DNA from: Bacillota bacterium
GTDB lineage: Bacteria > Bacillota > Clostridia > Lachnospirales > Lachnospiraceae
Length of the DNA: 49,522 nucleotides
NCBI GenBank assembly: GCA_023386815.1
Contig: JAEWIZ010000033.1
Location: forward strand, 1-49,522
Direction of reading: 5' to 3'
Positions 7,190 through 16,067 of this stretch are shown in pieces. The position numbers and the translations under genes are program-made. Position 1 is the first letter of the stretch; every line of letters begins with the position of its first letter. The notes below the pieces were generated by a model. It was not told the origin of the DNA, made no database searches, and saw only the letters and a program-made list of their open reading frames with translations.

Positions 7190-8065
7190 TTAACAGTTAA
7201 CAATCTCTCCACCATTTACATGAAGGGTTTGACCAGTTACATAGGAGGAATCCTCTGAGGCAAGATATACATATGCCTTTGCCAGTTCAACGGGCTGCCC
7301 CGGCCTTCCCATCGGTGTTTTACCTCCAAACTTTCCAACCTCCTGCTGACTAAAGGAAGAAGGTATTAACGGAGTCCAGATTGGCCCTGGTGCTACTGCG
7401 TTCACCCGGATATTCTTTTCTACCACATTAAGAGCCAGTGACCGTGTAAAGGCTAAAATCGCACCCTTGGTTGCTGAGTAATCAATCAAAGTCTCATGCC
7501 CCTTAAAGGCAGTGATCGATGTCGTATTAATGATTGTACTTCCCTCGCTTAAATGGGGGAGTACCGCCTTTGTCATATAGAACATCCCAAAGATGTTTGT
7601 TTTGAAGGTTCTTTCTAGCTGTTCCTTCGTAATGTCTAAAATACTGTTCTGGGGATGCTGCTCCGCTGCATTATTCACCAAGATATCAATCTTTCCAAAT
7701 TCGCTTACAACCTTAGTTACAACCTCAGAGGATAAGGACTCCTCACCAATATCTCCACTATAGATCAAGCATTTTCCTCCGATACCTTCTACTATCTCTT
7801 TCGTCTCCTTGGCATCCTCATGTTCGTTGAGGTATACGATAGCAATGTCTGCCCCCTCATAGGCGAAGGCAATTGCAACAGCTCTTCCGATTCCGCTGTC
7901 TCCGCCGGTGATTAAAGCCACCTTACCTGATAATTTATTAGCGGAAACATACTGTGGCTCCTGATCTATCGGTTTGGGATTCATTACATTATTTAAGCCG
8001 GGTTGTTGCTTTTGGTGCTGCTCCGGGACGGTCTTTGGAAATGACTGAATAAAGTTAAAATCCAT
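7190..8065 (-). CDS. SDR family oxidoreductase (YhdF/GS39-like)
   Basis: 291 residues. A 40-residue N-terminal extension rich in Pro/Gln precedes a classical short-chain dehydrogenase. It has the nucleotide-binding TGGDSGIG (about residues 54-61), NNAAEQHPQ and the catalytic Ser with YSATK (Tyr-x-x-x-Lys). The extension and NNAAEQ pattern match the general-stress, glucose-dehydrogenase-like group (YhdF/YhxC/GS39 of Bacillus). The substrate is unknown. It stands alone, with a terminator after it. Confidence 0.88.
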   Translation of the reverse strand: MDFNFIQSFPKTVPEQHQKQQPGLNNVMNPKPIDQEPQYVSANKLSGKVALITGGDSGIGRAVAIAFAYEGADIAIVYLNEHEDAKETKEIVEGIGGKCLIYSGDIGEESLSSEVVTKVVSEFGKIDILVNNAAEQHPQNSILDITKEQLERTFKTNIFGMFYMTKAVLPHLSEGSTIINTTSITAFKGHETLIDYSATKGAILAFTRSLALNVVEKNIRVNAVAPGPIWTPLIPSSFSQQEVGKFGGKTPMGRPGQPVELAKAYVYLASEDSSYVTGQTLHVNGGEIVNC

Positions 8066-8238
8066 TGTTAATACTCCTTTGAAACGATATTTTAACCTTA
8101 TTATGATCGAAATCCATTCAAATATTCCATTTACAGTTTCTTAATTTTCCTAAGGTATATAAGCTACCAGCCTTGCAGAGATAAATCTATTATTCATGAC
8201 TATGAAAATGTTGGTTTTCAATCAGAAATGAAATAGAT

Positions 8239-8280
8239 AAAAATAGGACAATCCATTTGCTTGGATTGTCCTATTTTTAT
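8239..8280. terminator. Bidirectional terminator downstream of the NUDIX gene
   Basis: A perfect 14-bp stem AAATAGGACAATCC/GGATTGTCCTATTT with an eight-base loop has T runs on both strands. It lies 27 bases past the NUDIX stop codon. Confidence 0.85.
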
Positions 8281-8306
8281 CTACTCCAGATTTAAGAATC
8301 CGATTA

Positions 8307-8915
8307 TTATACTTCATATTGCTCCATCAACTCAATCGCAGACTTAGCTATTTGAGCTGTCATTCCCCAGATCGTCCAACTTTCATACCGATAGAATAAG
8401 ATATCATGAGAACCTTTTGCCCAAGGATAAGTTCTTCCGCCCTGGATCCATTCATAAGGGAAATCCTCAGGTAATTGGTGAACTAATTTAGTCTCATACT
8501 TCTCCGGTGGGTTTTTACGAAAAAAGTCTACAGGTACCTTTATGATCTCATCCACTTCATCGGTTCCAAAGGTATCCTGATAATCTGTTATTACTCCAAT
8601 AAAGGAATGAATCATTAAATTAAAGGGGGATATATAGATATCTCCCGGGCCTAACACCTCTATTTGTTCGGAAAGAACCTGCAGTTCCTCCATGGTTTCA
8701 CGCACAGCACATTCCTGCAAAGATTCTCCGGGTTCCAGCTTACCTCCGGGAAAACAGATTTCTCCTGGTTGACGTCGTAATTTATTTGATCTTTTTTCAA
8801 ATATTAAGTACCTGGTTCCCAAGCTCTCAATCATCGGAATCAATACTACGTACTTTCTGTATTTCTCATCCCCTATTATTCCTGGCTGCCGACTTAAAAA
8901 TTGTTCTTTCTTCAG
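8307..8915 (-). CDS. NUDIX hydrolase, CoA pyrophosphatase-like, non-ATG start
   Basis: About 202 residues from the start proposed here. It carries the NUDIX box GGKLEPGE...RETMEELQV, preceded by the UPF0035/CoA-specific segment LRRQPGEICFPGG, so it probably cleaves CoA or its derivatives. The frame continues well upstream of the first TTG (8843), adding ...IIGDEKYRKYVVLIP, which fits the family. It reaches an excellent AAGGAGG (8924-8930), after which only ATT (8918) or CTG (8915) could start. No ATG, GTG or TTG is in a usable place. Either a rare initiator codon is used or the start codon has mutated. Confidence 0.75.
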   Translation of the reverse strand: MKKEQFLSRQPGIIGDEKYRKYVVLIPMIESLGTRYLIFEKRSNKLRRQPGEICFPGGKLEPGESLQECAVRETMEELQVLSEQIEVLGPGDIYISPFNLMIHSFIGVITDYQDTFGTDEVDEIIKVPVDFFRKNPPEKYETKLVHQLPEDFPYEWIQGGRTYPWAKGSHDILFYRYESWTIWGMTAQIAKSAIELMEQYEV

Positions 8916-9032
8916 AATAATAGCCTCCTTTGCACATTTGAATAACTCTCTTTACTTCATTATACGAAGGTTACAAGATAAATTCTACACGAATATCCTG
9001 GGAATAACAATGGTCATTTCGCTCCCACAAGT

Positions 9033-9074
9033 AAATGGGACTTTCGCATTCTTGTTCGAAAATCCCATTTTTAT
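9033..9074. terminator. Terminator-like hairpin after the first RsiV-like gene
   Basis: The stem AAATGGGACTTTCG/CGAAAATCCCATTT (one mismatch, ten-base loop) has a T run on the plus side and a weaker one (ATTTACTT) on the minus side. It lies just past the stop of the minus-strand anti-sigma gene. Confidence 0.6.
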
Positions 9075-9081
9075 TATTTCT

Positions 9082-10098
9082 CTATTGAATTACAAATTCC
9101 TGTGCTCCCATAAAGCCAGGAGCCACTTCATATTTATCAAAATATACTACCGGTTTTCCATCCTTATTTAGATAGAATTTTGTATTCTCATCTACGGTGA
9201 CAAATCCGTCAAAAGAACTGTCTTTCCCGTCTGTAACTCCCCAATATACAAAGTCAGAATTGTTAGCGGCTCTTTCCTTCATTTGTTTGATAATACTACT
9301 ATTAGCAATAGTCACATAATCTTCTCCTAATACATCTTCCAGGGTAAGTTTTTTATTTTTATTGAGGTCGAGGTTAAAGAAATATGCTACATCATAGGCT
9401 CCATACCAACTCTCGTCCGCTGTAAGCATGAGGGAGAGGATATTCCCTTGTTGATATTGTATTTTATAATCAACATTGATGGTTAAATCCCTCTTGTTCC
9501 ATTCCTCCTCTGTACCGCCTGTTGCTAGAAAGGCTTCCTTGTCTGCCTGCATTCTCTCCTTTGCTTCTGCCAGATAATCCTTCACTATTTTCTCAATCTC
9601 AGCATTTACGTCAGCAACGATCGATGGTGCTCCAGTCAGGTTAGCTGCTGCGTCGCGATCCGTTGTACTGTTAATGGCACTATTCACTGACGATTCAACA
9701 GCGTGATCCAAGGTTTCATCTACAACAACCTCTGGAACTTTTACTGTGATATTCTTATTATCTTCTGAGCTTTCATAGGAACGAACGGTTAAAACCTTTG
9801 CTATGCTCCCTACAATGGGTAACTTTGCGACACTCATTGCAAAGACTTCACTGGAATTTAGCACTACTGTAAAACATGAGATAACTACAGCTGCGGCAGC
9901 TGCGCTATACCGTAAATATGGAATCCTTTTTTTCTTGTTTGAGGATGCCTCATTGGCTTTTTCCAACACCCTGGAATCTTCGCCAGCTCTTAGCCCTTCC
10001 TCCGACTGGCTTTTGAGCAAATCATCAATATTTTGCTTCATTTCTATTGGTATCTTAATATTATCATAAATTTCCTTGCCATCTTCCAATTTTCTCAT
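9082..10098 (-). CDS. RsiV-like membrane anti-sigma factor
   Basis: 338 residues. A cytoplasmic N-terminal sigma-binding part (1-65) is followed by one membrane helix (about 65-85, YSAAAAAVVISCFTVVL) and a long extracytoplasmic part. The C-terminus has the DUF3298/RsiV pattern, FYLNKDGKPVVYFDKYEVAPG. In Bacillus and Clostridioides RsiV holds SigV inactive and is cleaved when it binds lysozyme. Start overlaps the sigma gene stop by four bases (ATGA), with GGAGGTAG upstream. A second copy of the pair lies at 39557-41008. Confidence 0.85.
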   Translation of the reverse strand: MRKLEDGKEIYDNIKIPIEMKQNIDDLLKSQSEEGLRAGEDSRVLEKANEASSNKKKRIPYLRYSAAAAAVVISCFTVVLNSSEVFAMSVAKLPIVGSIAKVLTVRSYESSEDNKNITVKVPEVVVDETLDHAVESSVNSAINSTTDRDAAANLTGAPSIVADVNAEIEKIVKDYLAEAKERMQADKEAFLATGGTEEEWNKRDLTINVDYKIQYQQGNILSLMLTADESWYGAYDVAYFFNLDLNKNKKLTLEDVLGEDYVTIANSSIIKQMKERAANNSDFVYWGVTDGKDSSFDGFVTVDENTKFYLNKDGKPVVYFDKYEVAPGFMGAQEFVIQ

Positions 10099-10625
10099 AT
10101 CTCTACCTCCATCGTTTTCTTTAGCCGCTTTAAGGCTGCGTATAATCTGGTTTTCACAGTACTTAAATTAACATCCAATGCTTGAGATATCTCTTTTAGG
10201 GTTAATTCTTCAAAATAGTGCAATATAATTATGCTTTTCATCTGTTCCGGCAAATTGCACACCAGCTGATATACCTCCATTTTAGGTTCATAAGCCTGCT
10301 CATAGTAAATATCTTCTCTAATATTTCCAGGTTCACAAAGAAGCTCCTTTTTAGATTTTCTCAAATATGTTAAGCACTCATTTATTAATATCCTGTAAAA
10401 CCAGGTTTTAATTGCGTTCTCATTTCTTAAACCAGGATAATTTTCTAAAGCCTTACATATCGCATTCTGGACAATATCCATCGCAGCTTCTGTCTGGTAG
10501 ACATAGCAGTAGGCAATTCGAAAGAATTTGTTTTGATTTTGTAGGATATGTTCTACCAGTTTATCGTAAATTGTAGTATTCAAGCCCTTCACTGTTCCTC
10601 TCTTACTAACCGTATCATTTTTCAT
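10095..10625 (-). CDS. ECF sigma factor, SigV-like
   Basis: 176 residues as given. Region 2 is DIVQNAICKALENYP..., region 4 is LTLKEISQALDVNLSTVKTR. It pairs with the overlapping RsiV-like gene. The ATG at 10625 has no ribosome binding site and lies within about five bases of the likely transcription start. A GTG at 10592 (after AGAGGA) or TTG at 10583 aligns better with the paralogue at 41008, so the protein may be 162-165 residues. Probably autoregulated through the motif at 10637-10661. Confidence 0.85.
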   Translation of the reverse strand: MKNDTVSKRGTVKGLNTTIYDKLVEHILQNQNKFFRIAYCYVYQTEAAMDIVQNAICKALENYPGLRNENAIKTWFYRILINECLTYLRKSKKELLCEPGNIREDIYYEQAYEPKMEVYQLVCNLPEQMKSIIILHYFEELTLKEISQALDVNLSTVKTRLYAALKRLKKTMEVEI

Positions 10626-10636
10626 TGCATTATATA

Positions 10637-10661
10637 GATAATTTTTGAAGTGAAAAAGTTT
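10637..10661 (-). promoter_or_regulatory. Candidate ECF promoter of the first sigma operon
   Basis: AAAC (10658-10661), 17 bases, TATC (10637-10640) on the minus strand. The first ten bases AAACTTTTTC are the same as in the promoter candidate of the paralogous pair at 41070-41095, where the -10 is the textbook CGTC. The shared -35 suggests both are read by these ECF sigmas. Confidence 0.45.
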
Positions 10662-10873
10662 GGGTTCACTATAATTTTTTCCTACTAAAATTTAGAGTAT
10701 CCAATCTATTCTATTATTATTGACAAAATACTACAAGTTTTAAGGTATAAAAGGATCAGGTAGTTTCTATGAAAAACTACACTTCGATTAAATCGAGATA
10801 AATTGTAATACAATAAAAATTATGCTACAATTAATTTAGCGATTATAACAACACTGAAAGGAGTAGAGAACCT

Positions 10874-11125
10874 ATGCTTGAATTTAGATATGATACACAA
10901 TTATTAATAGAGGGTGAGAATCTTTCTGAAGATGAAATAAATGATTATATTACAAAAAATATTGAAGGCGACTGTTTGCTTGCAGTAGGTGATGAGGAAT
11001 TGATCAAAATCCATTTTCATACTAACACTCCCTGGAAGCTGCTGGAGTACTGTGCATCCATAGGTGAAATCTATGATATTGTAGTTGAAGATATGGAACG
11101 GCAATCAAAAGGGCTACACGGTTAA
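10874..11125 (+). CDS. Stand-alone FakA/DAK-like C-terminal domain protein
   Basis: 83 residues. YDTQLLIEGENLSEDEI, DCLLAVGDEELIKIHFHTN and LEYCASIGEIYDIVVEDM follow the pattern of the C-terminal domain of FakA (YloV), the fatty acid kinase that works with DegV-type FakB proteins. The kinase domain is absent and no partner gene is adjacent. AAAGGAG lies ten bases before the ATG. It could be a regulatory or lipid-binding remnant; function unknown. Confidence 0.65.
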   Translation: MLEFRYDTQLLIEGENLSEDEINDYITKNIEGDCLLAVGDEELIKIHFHTNTPWKLLEYCASIGEIYDIVVEDMERQSKGLHG

Positions 11126-11142
11126 CGTGTAGCCTTATTTTT
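11112..11142 (+). terminator. Terminator of the FakA-C-like gene
   Basis: GGCTACACG-gttaa-CGTGTAGCC followed by TTATTTTT. The stop codon lies in the loop, so the last codons form the 5' arm. Confidence 0.85.
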
Positions 11143-11151
11143 ACAGCGCCT

Positions 11152-12477
11152 TTACCACGTAGGCTCAGCAACTACTGTATCATTTTGTTCACTGATAGCC
11201 CTAGCCCGTACTGCTTCTAATATATAGTAATAATCCTCCTCCTGAATGCTATAATAACGATTATCTTCTCCTGATACCACCTTCGCTAGTGATGGTTCTG
11301 AGCTAAAGAAAGTAATCTGACGATCATGATCATTATCGATATTAATTACAATCGAAGGCTCCGGCTCGTTCAATGGAGGCTTCTGATGCTTCTGCCAGTC
11401 ATTTTCGGCCGTATCCAGCCAATTTGCCAATTGAACGCCGGGAAGAAATGTCTCACCATATTGCGAGGATGTAACTTTTATTTTCTCCTGATCAGCAATT
11501 ATTGAAAGCAGACTATTGGGATTAAGAAAGGATAAATCTGTGTCATCCGTATTTGGATTTGCCAACAGTCCACCTCCAACGGCGATTACAAGGAGCAAGG
11601 AGCCAGTTAATATCCAAACGCCTGGCTTTTTATAATTAAGAATACATTTAATTCTATTTTTTACGCTTCCCTCTCCAAAGGCGAGCGGACTTCCATTCCA
11701 GGTACGTCTATCGGTAGCCAAAGAAAGTAAGGAAGAAGAATATGCTTTCTTTATTTTGCTTCCCATTTCTCTGATAACTCTCTCATCACAGGATAGTTCC
11801 ATATCCATACTCATAATTATAAATGCGAGCCATACCAACGGATTGAACCAGTGGAGACACAGAATGAAAAAGGCAAGGGGTTTTATCATATGGTCTAATC
11901 TTCTTATATGCGTCTGCTCATGCCGAATAATATAGCTCATTTCTTCTTCCTTCATTCCTGCAGGTATATATATTCTTGGGCTGAATATCCCCAGCACAAA
12001 AGGTGTCTTAAGATTATCTGCCACATATATATTCCCTTCCATAAGAGCCGCACCTTTCAACTTCCCCTTTAGCAGCACCACTGAAATAACGCTATATATA
12101 AACATGGATATAACGCCCCAAAACCAAAGAACTGCCGCAATCATGATATAGATTTGTAGTGGGTTAACGCTTGCATACAAAGTTGGTGCAGGCAGGGAGC
12201 CATTTATATAGGCATCCACTGGAGCAATGCCACTATATATTTGAGGAATTTGCTGATACGCTATATTCTGTGGAATTATAGTTGTATTGATTGGAATAAG
12301 ACTAAAAAGGCTTTCAAAGGAAATTGGGCATAAAAGTCGAAAAGCCGCAACTGACCATAGAGCGTAAGAAATTACCTTTGGAGCTCTTTTTAGTAGAAGA
12401 CGTAGAATTAGTATAATTAAAATTACATAACTTGCGGTCAGACTCATATTGAAAATGGTAAGAAACATTTCAGTCAT
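11152..12477 (-). CDS. M56 family (BlaR1-like) membrane metallopeptidase
   Basis: 441 residues. Four membrane helices surround the zinc motif HEQTH (in IIRHEQTHIRRLDH), with ELSCDERV downstream as in BlaR1/MecR1. A fifth helix (around residue 285) leads to a C-terminal outer part of about 140 residues without an obvious penicillin-binding domain. BlaR1 proteins cleave a BlaI repressor; here the neighbouring blaI is only a fragment. Start is the ATG at 12477 with AAGGAGG upstream, not the earlier in-frame ATG at 12501. It lies two bases from the end of the fragment. Confidence 0.85.
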   Translation of the reverse strand: MTEMFLTIFNMSLTASYVILIILILRLLLKRAPKVISYALWSVAAFRLLCPISFESLFSLIPINTTIIPQNIAYQQIPQIYSGIAPVDAYINGSLPAPTLYASVNPLQIYIMIAAVLWFWGVISMFIYSVISVVLLKGKLKGAALMEGNIYVADNLKTPFVLGIFSPRIYIPAGMKEEEMSYIIRHEQTHIRRLDHMIKPLAFFILCLHWFNPLVWLAFIIMSMDMELSCDERVIREMGSKIKKAYSSSLLSLATDRRTWNGSPLAFGEGSVKNRIKCILNYKKPGVWILTGSLLLVIAVGGGLLANPNTDDTDLSFLNPNSLLSIIADQEKIKVTSSQYGETFLPGVQLANWLDTAENDWQKHQKPPLNEPEPSIVINIDNDHDRQITFFSSEPSLAKVVSGEDNRYYSIQEEDYYYILEAVRARAISEQNDTVVAEPTW

Positions 12478-12478
12478 A

Positions 12479-12583
12479 TTATCCCTCCTTATAATCGTCA
12501 ATCAAGCGCTTGAGTTCCTCCGCTTGACGGGTTCTAAGATTTTCTCCCCCAATAAATGCGGACAGAGCATTAACATTCTTCAT
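12479..12583 (-). pseudogene. blaI/mecI-family repressor remnant (34 codons)
   Basis: A 34-residue ORF begins with ATG after GGGAGG and reads MKNVNALSAFIGGENL, then RQAEELKRLIDDYKEG. This matches only the extreme C-terminus of BlaI/MecI repressors (about 125 residues), ahead of an M56 gene as in blaI-blaR1 operons. The helix-turn-helix and most of the dimer domain are missing, as after an in-frame deletion that joined the start region to the tail. It might still be translated to couple the M56 gene. Confidence 0.65.
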
Positions 12584-12594
12584 AAACCTCCCAA

Positions 12595-12640
12595 GTCTAT
12601 ATAATATAGACCTTTTATATTCAGTCTATATTATATAGAC
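12595..12640 (-). promoter_or_regulatory. Two 17-bp palindromic operators before the blaI remnant
   Basis: GTCTATATAATATAGAC (12595-12611) and GTCTATATTATATAGAC (12624-12640) are near-identical dyads 29 bp apart centre to centre. A TTGACA (minus strand) lies just upstream, so they cover the promoter. A half site GGTCTATACAAT occurs near 12740 before the chemoreceptor gene. They look like repressor sites for the lost or a remote BlaI-type repressor. Confidence 0.65.
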
Positions 12641-12817
12641 CAATTTGTCAAGACACCTAAAAAATGGTTTTCTTCCTTTCATTTTCTCAATTTATGTTAT
12701 TTAAAATTTCCATGTCGAATTTTGCATTTTTATAGGAAATTTGGTCTATACAATAAATATTTGGTTGTGATATTATTGTATTAACAAATTATATTTATAG
12801 AAAGGAAGTTAATAATT

Positions 12818-14818
12818 ATGAAGAAAATTATGAACCGAGCTAAACGGTTAGGAACACAGATTATGTTTATGTTAATCCTATTCTGCTGCGTTCCGCTTAT
12901 CATTGTTGGGATAAATTCTTATCAGATCGCAAGGTCCGTTTTGTATAATAAATTAGAAGTAACCAGCAGTCAGACAAATACAGAAATTAGTAGGGGAATC
13001 TCATATTATTTCACAGGTATGTCAAATCAGTTGGAGGTAATTACAAATGATATTGATGCCAAATCTATCACAAGCCCAGATGCGATTACGGAAGTAACAA
13101 ATCTATTAGAGAATGTGAATTTGACAGATGATAATATTATCAACGTCTATATCGCGACTACAGAGGGTGACTTATATCTCAATCCTGAAACTGAGTTACC
13201 GGAAGGCTTTGATCCTAGAAAAAGCGAGTGGTATACCCAGGCGGCAAACAATGTTAATGAGCTGATGCTTTCAGACCCATACACTGACACTGGAACCGGT
13301 GAACTTGTTACTACCATGTCAAAAGCTATCGTTAACAATGGTACCTTAGTTGGCGTTGCTGGTATCGATATCCATCTTTCCAGCATGGCTGAATCTCTTA
13401 AAGATATTAAGATCGGTAATAGCGGCTATACCTATATTGTTGACAAAAATGGTATCTTAATTTCTCATCCGAATCCAGAGCTTATCGGAACGGATACCGT
13501 CCAAACACTGTCCTACTGGAAAGAAGCTAAAACCAATGATTCCGGTTTTGTATCTTATGACTATAACGGAGAGCATTTATTTGCCAGCTATACAACTAAC
13601 GAAATAACTGGTTGGAAAGTAATCGCTGCTATGCAATATAGTGAATTATCTCAGGATACATCTACGATACTTCAGTCCCTTTTCATCGTAATTGTTATCT
13701 CTACCCTAATTGCTATGCTGATTTCAATTTTATTCAGTCGACCTATCTCTAAGAACATACATCAATTACGTGACGCCTTTCATCATTTATCCAATGGTGA
13801 TTTAACGAAACGAGTCAGTATTCGCTCTAATAACGAATTCTCTCTGATTGGCGAAGATTTTAACGTAATGGCAGATAATATTATTGTGTTAGTTCGTGAT
13901 GTAAAATCTGCATCCAGTCATGTTCTTGATACCTCAATTACCTTGTCCAGCATTTCTGAAGAAACCACGGTATCGGTGAATGAGGTGACCAGAGCTTCTG
14001 AAGAGGTTGCTAAGGGTGCCAGTGAGCAGGCACAGAACTCTTATGATGCAGTTTCCAGCACTACTCATTTATCAGAAGAGTTAGATTCCATCCAGTCCTC
14101 AACTACATACTTAAATCAACTCTCTGAGAATACTAATGTTCTCACGAAACAGGGGTTAAACCGGATCCGTTTATTATCTGATAAATCAGAGATTACCATG
14201 GAATCTACTGCTCATGTTACTAAACTAGTAAACGAAACCTATGAGTCTATGGTGAAAATAGATGCCATATCCGATGTTATCGACTCAATTGCTGAACAGA
14301 CAAATCTCCTATCCCTGAATGCTTCCATTGAAGCTGCCAGGGCTGGTGAAAGTGGAAAAGGCTTTGCGGTGGTTGCTAACGAGATACGAAAACTGGCAGA
14401 ACAGTCAAAGGCTTCTACTATTAAAATAAAGGGAGTTATTAATGAAATAGAGAGTAAAACCACTCAATCCGTGGCAGCTATGAATGCGACAAATCAAAAT
14501 GTCTCTGAACAGGTTGCTTTGGTTCTGGAAACTCAGAATGTATTTCAAGAGATTATGGATGCAGTGCAGGTTCTACTGAGTAATCTGGATACCATCAATA
14601 AAAACATTGGAGCAATCGGTGCAAAAAAAGATGATATCCTAAGTCAGATCGAGAATATCTCTGCAATCTCTCAGGAATCTGCTTCCGCCTCCGAAGAGGT
14701 TACTGCATCTACCGAACAGATCAATATCACCATGGATGAGATTACTGGACAAGCGGCTGAATTACAGGCATTATCTGAATCATTACAGGAGAAACTTAAC
14801 AAGTTTAGAATTTCGTAA
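12818..14818 (+). CDS. Methyl-accepting chemotaxis protein
   Basis: 666 residues. Membrane helix at 15-37, an outer double-Cache sensor (about 40-280, with DPYTDTGTGELVTT and a second Cache SGYTYIVDKNGILISHP), a second helix (about 287-307), a HAMP domain and a long cytoplasmic signalling coiled coil. The conserved tip reads EQTNLLSLNASIEAARAGE, then GFAVVANEIRKLAEQS. It probably senses amino acids or other small ligands. GAAAGGAAG precedes the ATG. Confidence 0.95.
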   Translation: MKKIMNRAKRLGTQIMFMLILFCCVPLIIVGINSYQIARSVLYNKLEVTSSQTNTEISRGISYYFTGMSNQLEVITNDIDAKSITSPDAITEVTNLLENVNLTDDNIINVYIATTEGDLYLNPETELPEGFDPRKSEWYTQAANNVNELMLSDPYTDTGTGELVTTMSKAIVNNGTLVGVAGIDIHLSSMAESLKDIKIGNSGYTYIVDKNGILISHPNPELIGTDTVQTLSYWKEAKTNDSGFVSYDYNGEHLFASYTTNEITGWKVIAAMQYSELSQDTSTILQSLFIVIVISTLIAMLISILFSRPISKNIHQLRDAFHHLSNGDLTKRVSIRSNNEFSLIGEDFNVMADNIIVLVRDVKSASSHVLDTSITLSSISEETTVSVNEVTRASEEVAKGASEQAQNSYDAVSSTTHLSEELDSIQSSTTYLNQLSENTNVLTKQGLNRIRLLSDKSEITMESTAHVTKLVNETYESMVKIDAISDVIDSIAEQTNLLSLNASIEAARAGESGKGFAVVANEIRKLAEQSKASTIKIKGVINEIESKTTQSVAAMNATNQNVSEQVALVLETQNVFQEIMDAVQVLLSNLDTINKNIGAIGAKKDDILSQIENISAISQESASASEEVTASTEQINITMDEITGQAAELQALSESLQEKLNKFRIS

Positions 14819-14961
14819 TTAAGAATGATTCATCTGAATTTATTGAACTAAGATATCTTTATTTCAATCAAGGATTATTAGATAGATTTATATAATTGGG
14901 CTTAACAGGTAGTAACATCTTTATCGAGTTTTAAATTATTCATTCCTAAAATACATGCAGG

Positions 14962-15006
14962 AAGGGAAAGTTAATCCGTGTGACTCGGATCAGCTTTCCC
15001 TTTTAT
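14962..15006 (+). terminator. Terminator after the chemoreceptor gene
   Basis: GGGAAAG (14964-14970) pairs with CTTTCCC (14994-15000), with an inner CCG/CGG pair, followed by TTTT. It overlaps the last codons of the convergent patatin gene. Confidence 0.65.
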
Positions 15007-16021
15007 ATTCAAAATATTTTTTTGCTGCCCGATATCCCTGCATATATAAAAACCAGTATTTCTCATCATATGAAGTTACCTGAAAATCTACGGGACTAAT
15101 GTTATGTGTATCTATTACAATTGATCTTTCTTTGTTTAGAATATTGCTGTCATAAATACCCTGCTGTATATAGGAAGCTGCATGAAGAAGACCTTCCATA
15201 TAAGTAAGCAGGCAATCAATTTCCTTATAGTTCAACTGCTGCATAAAACGAACCCCTAGGGTTTCCATATTAGCTCCGTAATATGGATCAGAATTAAACC
15301 TGGGTGAGTCGAATAGATTAATCGGATAATTATTCAATAAGCCGCCATCACAGAAGATATTATTTGTCGAGTTTCCATAGGCATCTTCCTTTTCCAGCTT
15401 TACAGCTTCAAAGAATAGGGGAATTGACATAGATATTCTAACCGCTGTAGCAACCTCCATTGTGGGGGTAGTTTCAAAAGAAAACACCCTTGCGGTTTTC
15501 ATAGAAAGATCCGTTCCAACAATATACAGATCAAAGAAAGGTCGGTTCTCTTTATGCAGGTACGGATCACGAAAATCAGCAAAGGTATATGGCGGACTTT
15601 TCTTTCGAATATCAAATTGATCTGCAATCACCTTTTGAATCCATTCGTAGAAATAATTTGTAGAATACCATCCATATTGGTGCAGCAAGCGGTAGATACA
15701 GTTGATATCTCCAAACATTTCATCAAGCCAAGCTCTGACCTCTTCGGGTATGAGCTTCAACTCATTAATCTCTGTTCGCTCCGGTATCTTCTTGTAATCT
15801 AAGGAAGCTGCAATCACCTCAAGTTGTTCAAAGGCAAGATTAAAGCTTGTGATGCAAGCCGTAATTGCTCCGGCGGAGGTTCCTGCGATTCTTTGCAGGA
15901 TACTTATTCGTCCGCTTCGATATAGATAATCAAGCACACCCAGGTAAGATATCCCTAAGATGCCTCCTCCCTCAAATACCATATTCCTAATCTGATTTAT
16001 CAAGTGATCACCTATCTGCAT
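14990..16021 (-). CDS. Patatin-like phospholipase
   Basis: 343 residues. All patatin signatures are present: the oxyanion GGGILG (about residues 18-23), nucleophile elbow GTSAG (about 43-47) and the dyad Asp in CDGGLLNNYP (about 222-231). It is expected to act as a Ser-Asp acyl hydrolase on membrane lipids. No signal peptide is seen. The ATG at 16021 has no clear ribosome binding site, so the true start may be a little downstream. The stop region overlaps the chemoreceptor terminator. Confidence 0.88.
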   Translation of the reverse strand: MQIGDHLINQIRNMVFEGGGILGISYLGVLDYLYRSGRISILQRIAGTSAGAITACITSFNLAFEQLEVIAASLDYKKIPERTEINELKLIPEEVRAWLDEMFGDINCIYRLLHQYGWYSTNYFYEWIQKVIADQFDIRKKSPPYTFADFRDPYLHKENRPFFDLYIVGTDLSMKTARVFSFETTPTMEVATAVRISMSIPLFFEAVKLEKEDAYGNSTNNIFCDGGLLNNYPINLFDSPRFNSDPYYGANMETLGVRFMQQLNYKEIDCLLTYMEGLLHAASYIQQGIYDSNILNKERSIVIDTHNISPVDFQVTSYDEKYWFLYMQGYRAAKKYFEYKRES

Positions 16022-16067
16022 TTTAATGCTAAATTATATGCAGATATAACCTGACCCATGAGAATTC

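Noticed and set aside
7190..8065. Antisense ORFs in lon, valS and lacZ as separate genes
   Set aside because: All lie wholly inside well-supported genes and have neither ribosome binding sites nor recognisable products.
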